Source: Pseudomonadota bacterium (GTDB lineage: Bacteria > Pseudomonadota > Gammaproteobacteria > Steroidobacterales > Steroidobacteraceae). Taken from it: a stretch of DNA of 48,228 bases. The notes below the pieces were generated by a model. It was not told the DNA's origin. It worked only from the letters and a program-made list of their open reading frames with translations, and made no database searches. The stretch is from positions 1 through 48,228 of the forward strand of contig JAFAGC010000020.1 in assembly GCA_023423065.1 (NCBI GenBank). The letters are read 5' to 3'. Position numbers and translations under genes: made by a program. Every line of letters starts with the position of its first letter. The first letter of the stretch is position 1. This document shows, piece by piece, positions 7,549 to 15,735 of this stretch.

Positions 7549-9843
7549 ATGCGTGCGACCCTTTGTATTGTCTACATATCCTTGCATTGCCTGATGCAGG
7601 CGGGCTGCTCCACGGTGCCCGCGTCGGCTACCGCTCCCACCGCCGCGCCCGCGACCAAGTCGAGTGATTACGTAGCCAAACGGGAAGAAGCTTTCGCAGC
7701 GTGGCAGAAGCGTGAGCGCCAGAACACCAACCCCGGTGGCGTCATCTGGGACTGCGCGCTCTGCCCAAGGCTCGTCGTGCACAGATCGGGAAAGATCTGG
7801 TTCGGCAGTGATGAATCGGAGGCGCATCGGGGTCCTGACGAGTCGCCGCTGACGGAAGTCGCCATCCCCGCATGGTTTGCGATCGGCCAGTATGAAGTGA
7901 CCAGAGGCGAGTTCAATGCATTCCTGGCCGCCACGGGTCGCCGGCCCGGGAGCGGCTGCCATACCGATCGCGAATCGCCGGGAACATGGCGTGCCGATTC
8001 CCGCGCGAGCTTCGTCGATCCCGGGTTCGCGCAGGACGACGATCATCCGGCGGTCTGCGTGAGCTGGCAGGACGCGAACGACTATGTCGCCTGGCTCAAT
8101 TCCCTAACTACCGGCGGGTACCGGTTGCCGAGCGAAGCGGAGTGGCAATTCGGCGGCTTTGGCGGAGGCTACGAAACGTACATCTGGGGCGAGGTGCCCG
8201 ACCCCGCGTGCACATATGCGAACGTGCTGGATGCCACGGGGGCGTCGGCTCATCCGCGGACCGGAAGCTTGAGGTGCAACGATGGGGCGGTCGCCACGGC
8301 CGCCGTCGGTGGCTACCTGCGGAACGCGACGAGGATGCACGACATGATCGGCAACGCGGCCGAATGGACGAGCACCTGCGACGACGGGCGCGCCGCCGGC
8401 GGTTCAGCGTGCGCGCGGGCGGTCGTCAAAGGTGGATCCTGGAAATCGACGGGGCCCGAGCTGCGGCTGGCCGCGCGGAACTTCTTCCCGGTCGCACATC
8501 GCGACAATTCGATCGGGTTTCGCGTGGTGAGAGCTGTCCAGTCGCCCGATGCTCCCCTGCCCGATGCGCGTGCCTATCTGGACCGGGGCCGGCTGATGCT
8601 GTCGGTCCTCGAAAATCAGCGCGCCCTGGCGGACCTGGAAGAGGCAGTTCGATTGAAATCCGACGATCCGGATGCGATTGCCTCGCGTGGTTGGGCGTAC
8701 TTCCGATCCGCAGACCACGCCAAGGCGGAGGCGGATTTCACGGCGGCGCTGGCGGCGGACCCCGAAAACGTGGAAGCCATCGCCGGACTGGGCACGCTCG
8801 CATTGTCCCGCGGAGTCACAAGCGAGGCGATCCGGCAGCTCGACCGGGCCATTGTGCTCGCTCCCGACTACATCATGGCGCTCAGTATCCGCGCATATGC
8901 ACACGTGAACGGAGGTGAACTGGAGAGGGCGCTCGCCGACTCTGCGCGCGTGCTGGAGCTGGAGCCGACGGACATCGAGTTGCCCCAGCTCCGGATCCGC
9001 GTCCGGGGCATGCGTCGCGAATGGCCGCTGGCGATCGAGGAGATCCACCGCTTCACGCGAGTTTTTCCCACGCTCGACGAAGTGCAGAGATTCGCCGCGC
9101 AGCGATATTCCGATTTGCTCCAGGATGACTATGCGCTGATTGCCGCCAATCGTGCGGTCAGGATCTGGCCGAAAGCCGAGAACTACCTGGTGCGCGCCGA
9201 AGTGCGGCCTTGGCAGGACATCGAGGGCCGTCGCGCGGATATCGAGGCTGCGCTCGAAAGTGAACCGGACTCGTCGCCGGCAAACAAGGCGCTCGGCGAC
9301 CTCGAGTTCCGCCTGGGCAATTTCGCGGCCGCATTGAAGGCGTACACGACGGCGTCGCGGCAAGACGTTCAGGAAAGCCATCGGATCGATGCGCTGATCG
9401 GGCGCGGCATCGTATACAGCAGGCTCGGCGATTCGGCCTCGGCTTCCAAGGATTTCGAAGCCGCGCTGGGTCCGAAGCCGAATGCCGCCGCTTTCAACAA
9501 ACTGTGCTGGCGGCTGACTCTTTCTGATGCCGCGCTCGAACGCGCGATGGAATACTGCAATCGAGCGCTGGCATTGGCTCCGGGCAGGGCGAGCCTCGTC
9601 GACAGCAAGGCCCTGCTGTTGCTCCGCCTGGGCAGGTGGCAAGAAGCCATCGAGGCTTACGACAAGGCGCTCGAGAAGAATCCCAATCTCGGCACTTCGC
9701 TCTATGGACGCGGCATCGCATCCCAGATGCGCTGCAAATGCGATACGGGTATCGACGACCTCCGCAAAGCCCTGCAGCAATTTCCGGGAACGGAACGGAC
9801 TTTCGAACGCATCGGATTCGTCGCGCCTTTTCCGGCTCGCTGA
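7549..9843 (+). CDS. Lipoprotein with FGE/SUMF1-type domain fused to TPR repeats
   Basis: The 764-residue product begins with a lipoprotein signal whose lipobox ends at Cys20 (LMQAGC). Residues about 60-325 form a formylglycine-generating-enzyme/sulfatase-modifying-factor domain: IGQYEVTRGEFNAF, AVCVSWQDANDYVAWL, GYRLPSEAEWQF, GNAAEWTSTC and the closing IGFRVVR. From about 330 to the end there are many TPR-like helical pairs (for example SRGWAYFRSADHAKAEADF, and YGRGIA near the C-terminus). Most bacterial FGE-fold proteins outside sulfatase loci are not proven formylglycine generators, and no sulfatase lies here, so a binding or scaffold role at the membrane is as likely as catalysis. GGGAGGAGG precedes the ATG. 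The M48 lipoprotein gene starts 50 bases downstream. Confidence 0.85.
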   Translation: MRATLCIVYISLHCLMQAGCSTVPASATAPTAAPATKSSDYVAKREEAFAAWQKRERQNTNPGGVIWDCALCPRLVVHRSGKIWFGSDESEAHRGPDESPLTEVAIPAWFAIGQYEVTRGEFNAFLAATGRRPGSGCHTDRESPGTWRADSRASFVDPGFAQDDDHPAVCVSWQDANDYVAWLNSLTTGGYRLPSEAEWQFGGFGGGYETYIWGEVPDPACTYANVLDATGASAHPRTGSLRCNDGAVATAAVGGYLRNATRMHDMIGNAAEWTSTCDDGRAAGGSACARAVVKGGSWKSTGPELRLAARNFFPVAHRDNSIGFRVVRAVQSPDAPLPDARAYLDRGRLMLSVLENQRALADLEEAVRLKSDDPDAIASRGWAYFRSADHAKAEADFTAALAADPENVEAIAGLGTLALSRGVTSEAIRQLDRAIVLAPDYIMALSIRAYAHVNGGELERALADSARVLELEPTDIELPQLRIRVRGMRREWPLAIEEIHRFTRVFPTLDEVQRFAAQRYSDLLQDDYALIAANRAVRIWPKAENYLVRAEVRPWQDIEGRRADIEAALESEPDSSPANKALGDLEFRLGNFAAALKAYTTASRQDVQESHRIDALIGRGIVYSRLGDSASASKDFEAALGPKPNAAAFNKLCWRLTLSDAALERAMEYCNRALALAPGRASLVDSKALLLLRLGRWQEAIEAYDKALEKNPNLGTSLYGRGIASQMRCKCDTGIDDLRKALQQFPGTERTFERIGFVAPFPAR

Positions 9844-9893
9844 TCCCGGCGTCCTACTCGCCCGACGGCAACGACGGGTGTATATCTTCCGCC

Positions 9894-11462
9894 ATGAAAA
9901 TGCGCGGCGTCGTTTCATTGATCACACTTGCCCTGTTGACCGCCTGCGGCGTCAACCCCGTCACGGGCAAGAAGGAAATCCAGTTCATCTCGGAGGCCCA
10001 GGAACTGCAGCTGGGAGAGCAGAACTACGCCCCGGCCCGGCAGGGCGAGGGCGGTGACCTCACCGTGCTTCCGGAGCTGACGGCCTACGTGAATGGCGTG
10101 GGGCAGAAACTCGCCGCGGTCGCGGATCGCAAGCTGCCGTACGAATTCGTGGTGCTGAACAACTCGGTGCCGAACGCCTGGGCGCTGCCCGGCGGCAAGA
10201 TCGCGATCAACCGCGGGCTGCTCACCGAGCTCGACAACGAAGCCGAACTCGCCGCGGTGCTCGGACACGAGATCGTGCACGCCGCCGCCCGGCACGGCGC
10301 GAAGGCGCAGGAGCGCGGCACGCTGATGCAGGTCGGCATGGCGGCCGCGCAGATCGGCGCGGCGATGAGCGACGTCGATCCGGGCGTCGCCAATCTCGCG
10401 CTCGGCGGCGCGAGCGTCGGATTGCAGATGGTGCAGATGAAATACGGCCGCGAGCACGAGCTCGAGAGCGACGAATACGGCATGAAGTACATGAAGCTCG
10501 CGGGGTACGACCCGACGGGCGCCATCACGCTGCAGGAAACGTTCGTGCGCCTGTCGCAGGCCGGCGGGCAGAAGCAGCAGAACTGGCTCGAAGGCCTGTT
10601 CGCATCGCATCCGCCGTCGCAGGAACGCGTGGACCGGAACAAGGCGACCGCGGACAAGCTGGGGCGCGGCGGAACGCTGGGCGCCGAGGCCTTCGCGGCC
10701 GCCGTGAAGCCGCTGCGGCAGTTGAAGCCCGCATACGACAAGGCCGACCAGGCGCTCGCAGCCGCGCAGAAGAAGGACTATGCGACCGCGAAATCCCTCG
10801 CGAACGAGGCCGCGAAGGCCATTCCGAAGGAGGGCAGTTTCCAGGTGCTGCTGGGGCAGATCGCGCTCGCGGAGAAGCAGCCGCAGGCCGCGGCCGCCTA
10901 CTACGACAAGGCGATACAGCTCAGTCCGAACTACTTCGCGTCGTACCTGGGCGCGGGAGTCGCGCAGCTGCAGCTCGACAACAAGCAGAAGGCGGAGCAA
11001 CACCTCAGGCGCAGCGCCGAGCTGCTGCCGACCGCGCCGGCCGCCTACTACCTCGGCAACATCGCTCGCGACCGTGGCGACGCCGAGTCCGCGCGCAAGT
11101 ATTACGAAGCGGCGGCGACTTCGCAGAGCGCGATCGGACAGGCGGCGGCGGTCGAGTTCATGAAAATGGATCTGCCGCAGAATCCCGGGAATTACATCGC
11201 GGCCGGTGGCCAGTACGACTCGCAGGGTCGGCTCATGGTCGTGGTGCAGAACCGCTCGAAGGTGCCGCTCAGCGCGATCCAGGTGACGCCGGTGCTCGTC
11301 GATGCTTCCGGGCGCGTCGCGCAGCAGGGCAGCCCCGTGGTCATCAAGGCCATCGTCAAACCCGGCGAACAGGCGGCCGCGGCGAGCGGACTCGCGAACC
11401 TGACGCCGGAACAACAGCAGGCGCTGCGTTTCAGGGTGGATGGCGCGAAGATCGCGGAGTGA
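9894..11462 (+). CDS. M48-family metalloprotease lipoprotein with TPR C-terminus (BepA-like)
   Basis: The protein has 522 residues, with a lipobox LLTACG (Cys18), an M48 peptidase domain with the zinc motif HEIVH (125-129) and the downstream ligand region HELESDEYG. A TPR region (about 270-420) and a beta-rich tail follow. The layout resembles BepA/YfgC, the periplasmic protease that helps assemble or clear outer-membrane beta-barrels, though BepA itself has no acyl anchor and this tail is extra. The ATG at 9894 is chosen because the signal peptide begins there; the frame upstream overlaps the previous gene and encodes no plausible domain. It may be co-transcribed with the preceding FGE/TPR lipoprotein. 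Confidence 0.9.
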   Translation: MKMRGVVSLITLALLTACGVNPVTGKKEIQFISEAQELQLGEQNYAPARQGEGGDLTVLPELTAYVNGVGQKLAAVADRKLPYEFVVLNNSVPNAWALPGGKIAINRGLLTELDNEAELAAVLGHEIVHAAARHGAKAQERGTLMQVGMAAAQIGAAMSDVDPGVANLALGGASVGLQMVQMKYGREHELESDEYGMKYMKLAGYDPTGAITLQETFVRLSQAGGQKQQNWLEGLFASHPPSQERVDRNKATADKLGRGGTLGAEAFAAAVKPLRQLKPAYDKADQALAAAQKKDYATAKSLANEAAKAIPKEGSFQVLLGQIALAEKQPQAAAAYYDKAIQLSPNYFASYLGAGVAQLQLDNKQKAEQHLRRSAELLPTAPAAYYLGNIARDRGDAESARKYYEAAATSQSAIGQAAAVEFMKMDLPQNPGNYIAAGGQYDSQGRLMVVVQNRSKVPLSAIQVTPVLVDASGRVAQQGSPVVIKAIVKPGEQAAAASGLANLTPEQQQALRFRVDGAKIAE

Positions 11463-11703
11463 TGCGAGACCGGGCGGCGCGGAGATCGACGGCGTCGCCC
11501 GCATTCCATGAATCGCCGCGTCACTAGATAGGAACGCCCGCGGGCGCCGGCAGCGGGCATGTCGCGGCGCACCATGTGCGTCGCCCGATCCGGCGCGTTC
11601 GACCAACTCCGCAATTTCTCATCCGCCACAGACCTGGGGCCATTGACGGCCCGGGGGAGTCGGGCGCTAGCTACCGGAAAGCGCGATACAGGGAAGTCAT
11701 CCG

Positions 11704-12327
11704 ATGCGGCCATCCGCCGTGCTGCTCCAGCTGGTGCTCGTCACGGTCCTGGTGGCTGGATACATCTGGCTCGGCCGGCATGCGTTCGCGGGATCGCAGG
11801 TCGTGTTCGCGGCGCTGCTCGTATCGCTGCTGCTGTGGAGTCATCGTCAGCGCGGCGACTCGCTGCGCGGCATCGGCTTCCGGCTCGACACCGCGCCGCG
11901 CACTGCGCTGTTCCTCGCTCCCGTGGCCGTCGTGTCCGTCGCGATCACGCTCGCGGTCGGCTACTCGAAACACTCGCTGAACTTTCCGTCACCGCCCGCC
12001 ACGCTCGAGACGTTCGCGAAGCTGCTGCTCTTCGGAATCGCGCAGCAGTACGTGTTGCTGGGGTTCTACCATCGCGGCATCGCGACGCTCGTGCCGTCGC
12101 CGGCCGGGGCGATCCTGCTGACCGCGCTGGTGTTCGCCGCGTTTCACATACCCAATCCGTTTCTCGTGATCGTCACGTTCTTCGCGGCGCTCGTTTCCGC
12201 GGCTATCTACCGACGCAGCCCGAACCTGTGGGTGACGGGCGTGACCCACGGGCTCATCTCGTTCTTCCTCTTCTACTCGCTGCCGTTCAGCCTGACCGGC
12301 GGGCTGCGCGTCGGGCCGGAGTACTGA
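11704..12327 (+). CDS. CPBP-like (Abi/CAAX protease-related) membrane protein with altered motif 1
   Basis: This 207-residue protein has about six membrane segments. It carries the layout of the CPBP intramembrane metalloprotease family: motif 2 as FAAFH (144-148) and motif 3 around VTHGL (His182). The first motif, normally EExxxR, reads QQYVLLGFYHR with Gln114-Gln115 in place of the two glutamates. The family includes Rce1-type proteases and bacteriocin self-immunity proteins, and the histidines remain. With the acid pair lost, catalysis is in doubt. The gene ends one base before the start of the next membrane protein, so the two are surely co-translated. A 241-base gap precedes it, in which no clear element was seen. 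Confidence 0.75.
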   Translation: MRPSAVLLQLVLVTVLVAGYIWLGRHAFAGSQVVFAALLVSLLLWSHRQRGDSLRGIGFRLDTAPRTALFLAPVAVVSVAITLAVGYSKHSLNFPSPPATLETFAKLLLFGIAQQYVLLGFYHRGIATLVPSPAGAILLTALVFAAFHIPNPFLVIVTFFAALVSAAIYRRSPNLWVTGVTHGLISFFLFYSLPFSLTGGLRVGPEY

Positions 12328-12328
12328 C

Positions 12329-13552
12329 ATGGCCGCTCCCCGATACGACCTGCGGCGAGCATGGTGCCTGATGCCGCTCATCGGTCTCATGGCCGTCTTC
12401 GCGATCGGAGACACCATCAAGTCGGCCGCCGGCTTGTTCGAGATCTCGCCGGCGATGTCGTTCGAGTGGGTCGACCGGTGCGTCACCGGCGCGGCGCCCG
12501 CGCCGCCTGTCTACCTGCGCAGCCCGGCCGGTTCTCTCGACGCATACGCCGCCGACCTGAGCGGCCGCTTCCGTTGGGCGGCCGCCGCCGCGTTCGCGGT
12601 CGGTCTGGGAGTCCTGGCGCTGCTCGCGAGCGCGTTCGTCGTCGCCCGGCAGCTGAACGCGGTGACGAAACATGCCTTGCGCATTTCGGTCATCGCGGTC
12701 GGCGCGCTCGCGGTGGTGACCCTGCTCGCGATGTATGCCGGCTCAGGGATCCTGCCCATCATCTGCTTCGGGCTGGTGATCGTCGCGCTGGTCGGCCATT
12801 GCATGAATCACCGGGTGGGCGCGATCGCTTCGGCGATCCTCGTGTCGGCGACCGCCGCGTGGGTCGTCACCGAACTACCGGTCGGCGCCTGGCTCAGCGG
12901 CGATTACACGGCGGGCCGGTACCAGCAATTCGCGCTGACGACGAAGCTCTTCGACAACCTGCAGATCGCAATCCAGGAGCTCGGGATCGGCTGGCCGTGG
13001 TTCGATCGCGCGATCGGCGGCCTGAGCAGCGTCGTGGTCGTCACTCTCGCCGTCGCCGTGTGCGCGCTCGCCGCGGAGTGCCGGCGCGACCCGCCGCAGG
13101 ACGATGCGCGACTGCGCGACCGCGCCGAGTCGCTGCGCTTGTTGCTGTATCTCGGGGGAGGCGTGCTGGTCAGCGGCGTGATCTACATAAAGATGCTGCA
13201 CGACTGGCCGTTACCGCTGCTCTGCGACAAGCAGGCGGTCACGCTGTTCACCGAACTTTCGAATCACTGGCCGGTGGTCGTGGCTACCTACTGGTCGCTG
13301 ATGCTGATCGCCATCTTCGTGCCCGCGCAGATCTCGCTCGCGCGCGCGGCACGCGAGCTCGCGAGGAACAGGCTGCAGGGAGGCGCGCAGCCCGCATCGG
13401 AGAAAGAGGTGGATGCGTGGCTCGACGAACATGGCCTGCGCACGTCGCCCGCGAAGCAGATCACGCAGTTCGTCGCACTGCTGAGCCCCTGGCTGACCAG
13501 CGTCCCGATCGCGGCGTTGTTCGACTATGCCAAGCAGGCTTTCGGTGGCTGA
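12329..13552 (+). CDS. Multi-spanning membrane protein of unknown function
   Basis: The 407-residue product is not recognised. It shows about seven hydrophobic spans, including LMPLIGLMAVFAIGD, AAAFAVGLGVLALLASAFVVA, ISVIAVGALAVVTLLAMYAG, GLVIVALVGHCM, VVVVTLAVAVCALAA and a pair in the C-terminal half. A polar loop holds conserved-looking cysteines (CVTGAAPAPP and LLCDKQ). A charged cytoplasmic segment near the end (SEKEVDAWLDEHGL) precedes a last hydrophobic stretch. It starts one base after the stop of the CPBP-like gene, which argues that the two products form or serve one complex. A membrane substrate or partner of the CPBP-like protein is a reasonable guess but no more. Confidence 0.75.
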   Translation: MAAPRYDLRRAWCLMPLIGLMAVFAIGDTIKSAAGLFEISPAMSFEWVDRCVTGAAPAPPVYLRSPAGSLDAYAADLSGRFRWAAAAAFAVGLGVLALLASAFVVARQLNAVTKHALRISVIAVGALAVVTLLAMYAGSGILPIICFGLVIVALVGHCMNHRVGAIASAILVSATAAWVVTELPVGAWLSGDYTAGRYQQFALTTKLFDNLQIAIQELGIGWPWFDRAIGGLSSVVVVTLAVAVCALAAECRRDPPQDDARLRDRAESLRLLLYLGGGVLVSGVIYIKMLHDWPLPLLCDKQAVTLFTELSNHWPVVVATYWSLMLIAIFVPAQISLARAARELARNRLQGGAQPASEKEVDAWLDEHGLRTSPAKQITQFVALLSPWLTSVPIAALFDYAKQAFGG

Positions 13553-13597
13553 CGATCCGTCTTACTCTCCCGGGGTCAAGCAAGGTGGGGAATCGGG

Positions 13598-15694
13598 ATG
13601 TCCAATCATCTTCTGTCCTGTCGTCTGTTCAGGGGCCGCGTGGTGCGCGCGATCGTCGCGGGTTCATTGGCCGCGATCGCGGCTACGGCCGCGGCGGCGC
13701 CTCAACCTCTGGAACATTTCGCCCGCATGCCGCAGATGCGCGACGTCGTGATCTCGCCCGACGGCCGTTATGTCGCGTTCATATCGGCCTACGAAAACGG
13801 CTCCGCCATCATGACGTTCGATCGGCAGACGAACGGCCAATTCCGGCGCATCGCTGTGTCGGATCCCGGAAAGTTCGATGTGGACCGCTGTGTCTGGGCC
13901 AACAACGAGCGTGTCGTGTGCGGTCTCGTCGGCAATATCCGCGGCGTCCGTTACGCCGAAACTCCGTTCGTGCGCACGATGGCCGTCGATGCGAACGGCG
14001 CGAACATCAAGACGCTGGAGAAGATGACCGGCAAGGGCAACCTCTTCGTGGGCAAGACTTCGCCCCGCAATCTCGCGCCGGTCATGAACCCCATCACCCA
14101 CAACGCGAGCTTGACCACGCCGGGCAATCCCGAATATTCGTTCACGAACTCCGGCGGCGGCGGCGCCATGCGCTCTTACGAGATGACGATCGCCCAGCGT
14201 CGCGACCAGATCGTCGACGTCACGCCCGACGATCGCGACACGATCCTGATCCAGGCCGTCGACGACGACGATGCCTATCCGAGCGTCTTCGCGCTGAACG
14301 TCTACAGCGGACTGCGCGCCGTGAAGATCCCCGACAGTCCGCTGATCCGCCAGTTCCTGAGCGATGGCGGTACCGTGCGATTCGGCTGGGGAACGACGGC
14401 GCGGCTGAATACCAGCTACTTCGTGCGCAACGGCGACAAGTGGAGGGAACTCGAAAAGCTGGCCTCGTTCACGCAGAACCGGCCGCTGGTGCCGATCGGC
14501 ATCGAGCCCGGAGGCAGGCTCGCCTACGCGGTCGGCGATCACGAAGGCCGCGTGGCGCTGTGGGGCGTCGATCTTTCGGACCAGCGCGATCCGGAATTGC
14601 TGCTCACCCACGAGAAGGTGGACCTCGGCGCTCCCATCCTGTCGAGCGACAAGCGCTTCATCGGCGTCCGTTACGAAGTCGATCGACCCTTCGTGCACTA
14701 CACCGACGAGAAGCTGCGCACGGTGATGAACCAGTTGAACGCGCTGTACGCGCCGCGCTTCCACTTGATCGAGGACATGACCGCCGACCGGAAGACGTTC
14801 GTGATCCGATCCTTCAGCGACGTCGACGAGGCGACTTACTACCTCTACGACACCGACGAAAGGAAGCTTAAGCGTCTCGGCAACGCGTACCCCGAGCTCG
14901 CGACCGACAGCCTCGGCACGATGAAACACATTGCGTACAAGGCGACGGATGGCACCGAGATTCCGGGCTATCTCACGGTGCCGCGCGGCATGCCTCCCGA
15001 GAAGCTGCCGCTGATCGTGTTGCCGCACGATGGTCCGAACACGCGCGACACGGCGCAGTTCTTTTTCCTGCGGAATTTCCTCGCGAATCGCGGGTATGCC
15101 GTCTTGCAGATGAACTACCGCGGATCCGTCGGTTACGGTCGGAAGTGGCGGAACGACGCCAATGGAAAGTGGGGCGAACTCACGTACTCGGACATCACCG
15201 ACGCCACGCGCTGGGCGATCGCGCAGGGCATCGCCGACCCGAAGCGCGTGTGCATCGCCGGCTGGGGGTTCGGCGGCTACGCCGCGCTGCTCGGCGCCGC
15301 GCGCAACTCCGACCTGTACAAGTGCGCGATCAGCATCGCGGGCTTCACGGACCTGGAGATGCTGCTTGATCACGCTTCGATGCTCGGCGTGGCGGAGGAA
15401 GCGCGACTGGAACGCCAGGTCGGCACGGACCGCGCCAGGCTGAATCGCGATTCACCGCTGCAGCAGGCCGCCGCGATCAGCATACCGGTGCTGCTGGTGC
15501 ACGGCGACCTCGACTGGCAGGTGCAGGTCGATCACTCGAAGAAACTCGCCTCCGAGCTCGACGACCTCGAGAAGCCGCACAAGGCGGTGTTCATCAAGGG
15601 TGCGGGACACGATCTCGACCGCAAGTCGGATCGCATGACGCTGCTCAAGGAAATCGAGCAGTTCCTGCAGAAGAATCTCGCCCCAGGCACGTGA
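13598..15694 (+). CDS. S9-family prolyl-oligopeptidase-like protein lacking the nucleophile serine
   Basis: This is a 698-residue secreted protein with signal peptide (AGSLAAIAATAAAA), an N-terminal propeller (about 40-430; VVISPDGRYVAFIS) and a C-terminal alpha/beta-hydrolase domain (about 440-690; GYAVLQMNYRGSVGYGR). The family nucleophile elbow GxSxGG reads GWGFGGY: codon 557 (15266-15268) is GGG, so glycine replaces the catalytic serine. Acid (Asp639 in GDLDWQVQ) and histidine (His671 in GAGHD) are still present. The frame is intact and the fold motifs are well kept, which favours a maintained pseudoenzyme (binding, chaperone or regulatory role) over decay; a sequencing error is possible. 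GGGGAATCGGG precedes the ATG. It converges on the M1 aminopeptidase operon. Confidence 0.9.
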   Translation: MSNHLLSCRLFRGRVVRAIVAGSLAAIAATAAAAPQPLEHFARMPQMRDVVISPDGRYVAFISAYENGSAIMTFDRQTNGQFRRIAVSDPGKFDVDRCVWANNERVVCGLVGNIRGVRYAETPFVRTMAVDANGANIKTLEKMTGKGNLFVGKTSPRNLAPVMNPITHNASLTTPGNPEYSFTNSGGGGAMRSYEMTIAQRRDQIVDVTPDDRDTILIQAVDDDDAYPSVFALNVYSGLRAVKIPDSPLIRQFLSDGGTVRFGWGTTARLNTSYFVRNGDKWRELEKLASFTQNRPLVPIGIEPGGRLAYAVGDHEGRVALWGVDLSDQRDPELLLTHEKVDLGAPILSSDKRFIGVRYEVDRPFVHYTDEKLRTVMNQLNALYAPRFHLIEDMTADRKTFVIRSFSDVDEATYYLYDTDERKLKRLGNAYPELATDSLGTMKHIAYKATDGTEIPGYLTVPRGMPPEKLPLIVLPHDGPNTRDTAQFFFLRNFLANRGYAVLQMNYRGSVGYGRKWRNDANGKWGELTYSDITDATRWAIAQGIADPKRVCIAGWGFGGYAALLGAARNSDLYKCAISIAGFTDLEMLLDHASMLGVAEEARLERQVGTDRARLNRDSPLQQAAAISIPVLLVHGDLDWQVQVDHSKKLASELDDLEKPHKAVFIKGAGHDLDRKSDRMTLLKEIEQFLQKNLAPGT

Positions 15695-15735
15695 TACACA
15701 CGTGACGCGCTCGACAGGCGGGCCAGCAGAGCCCG

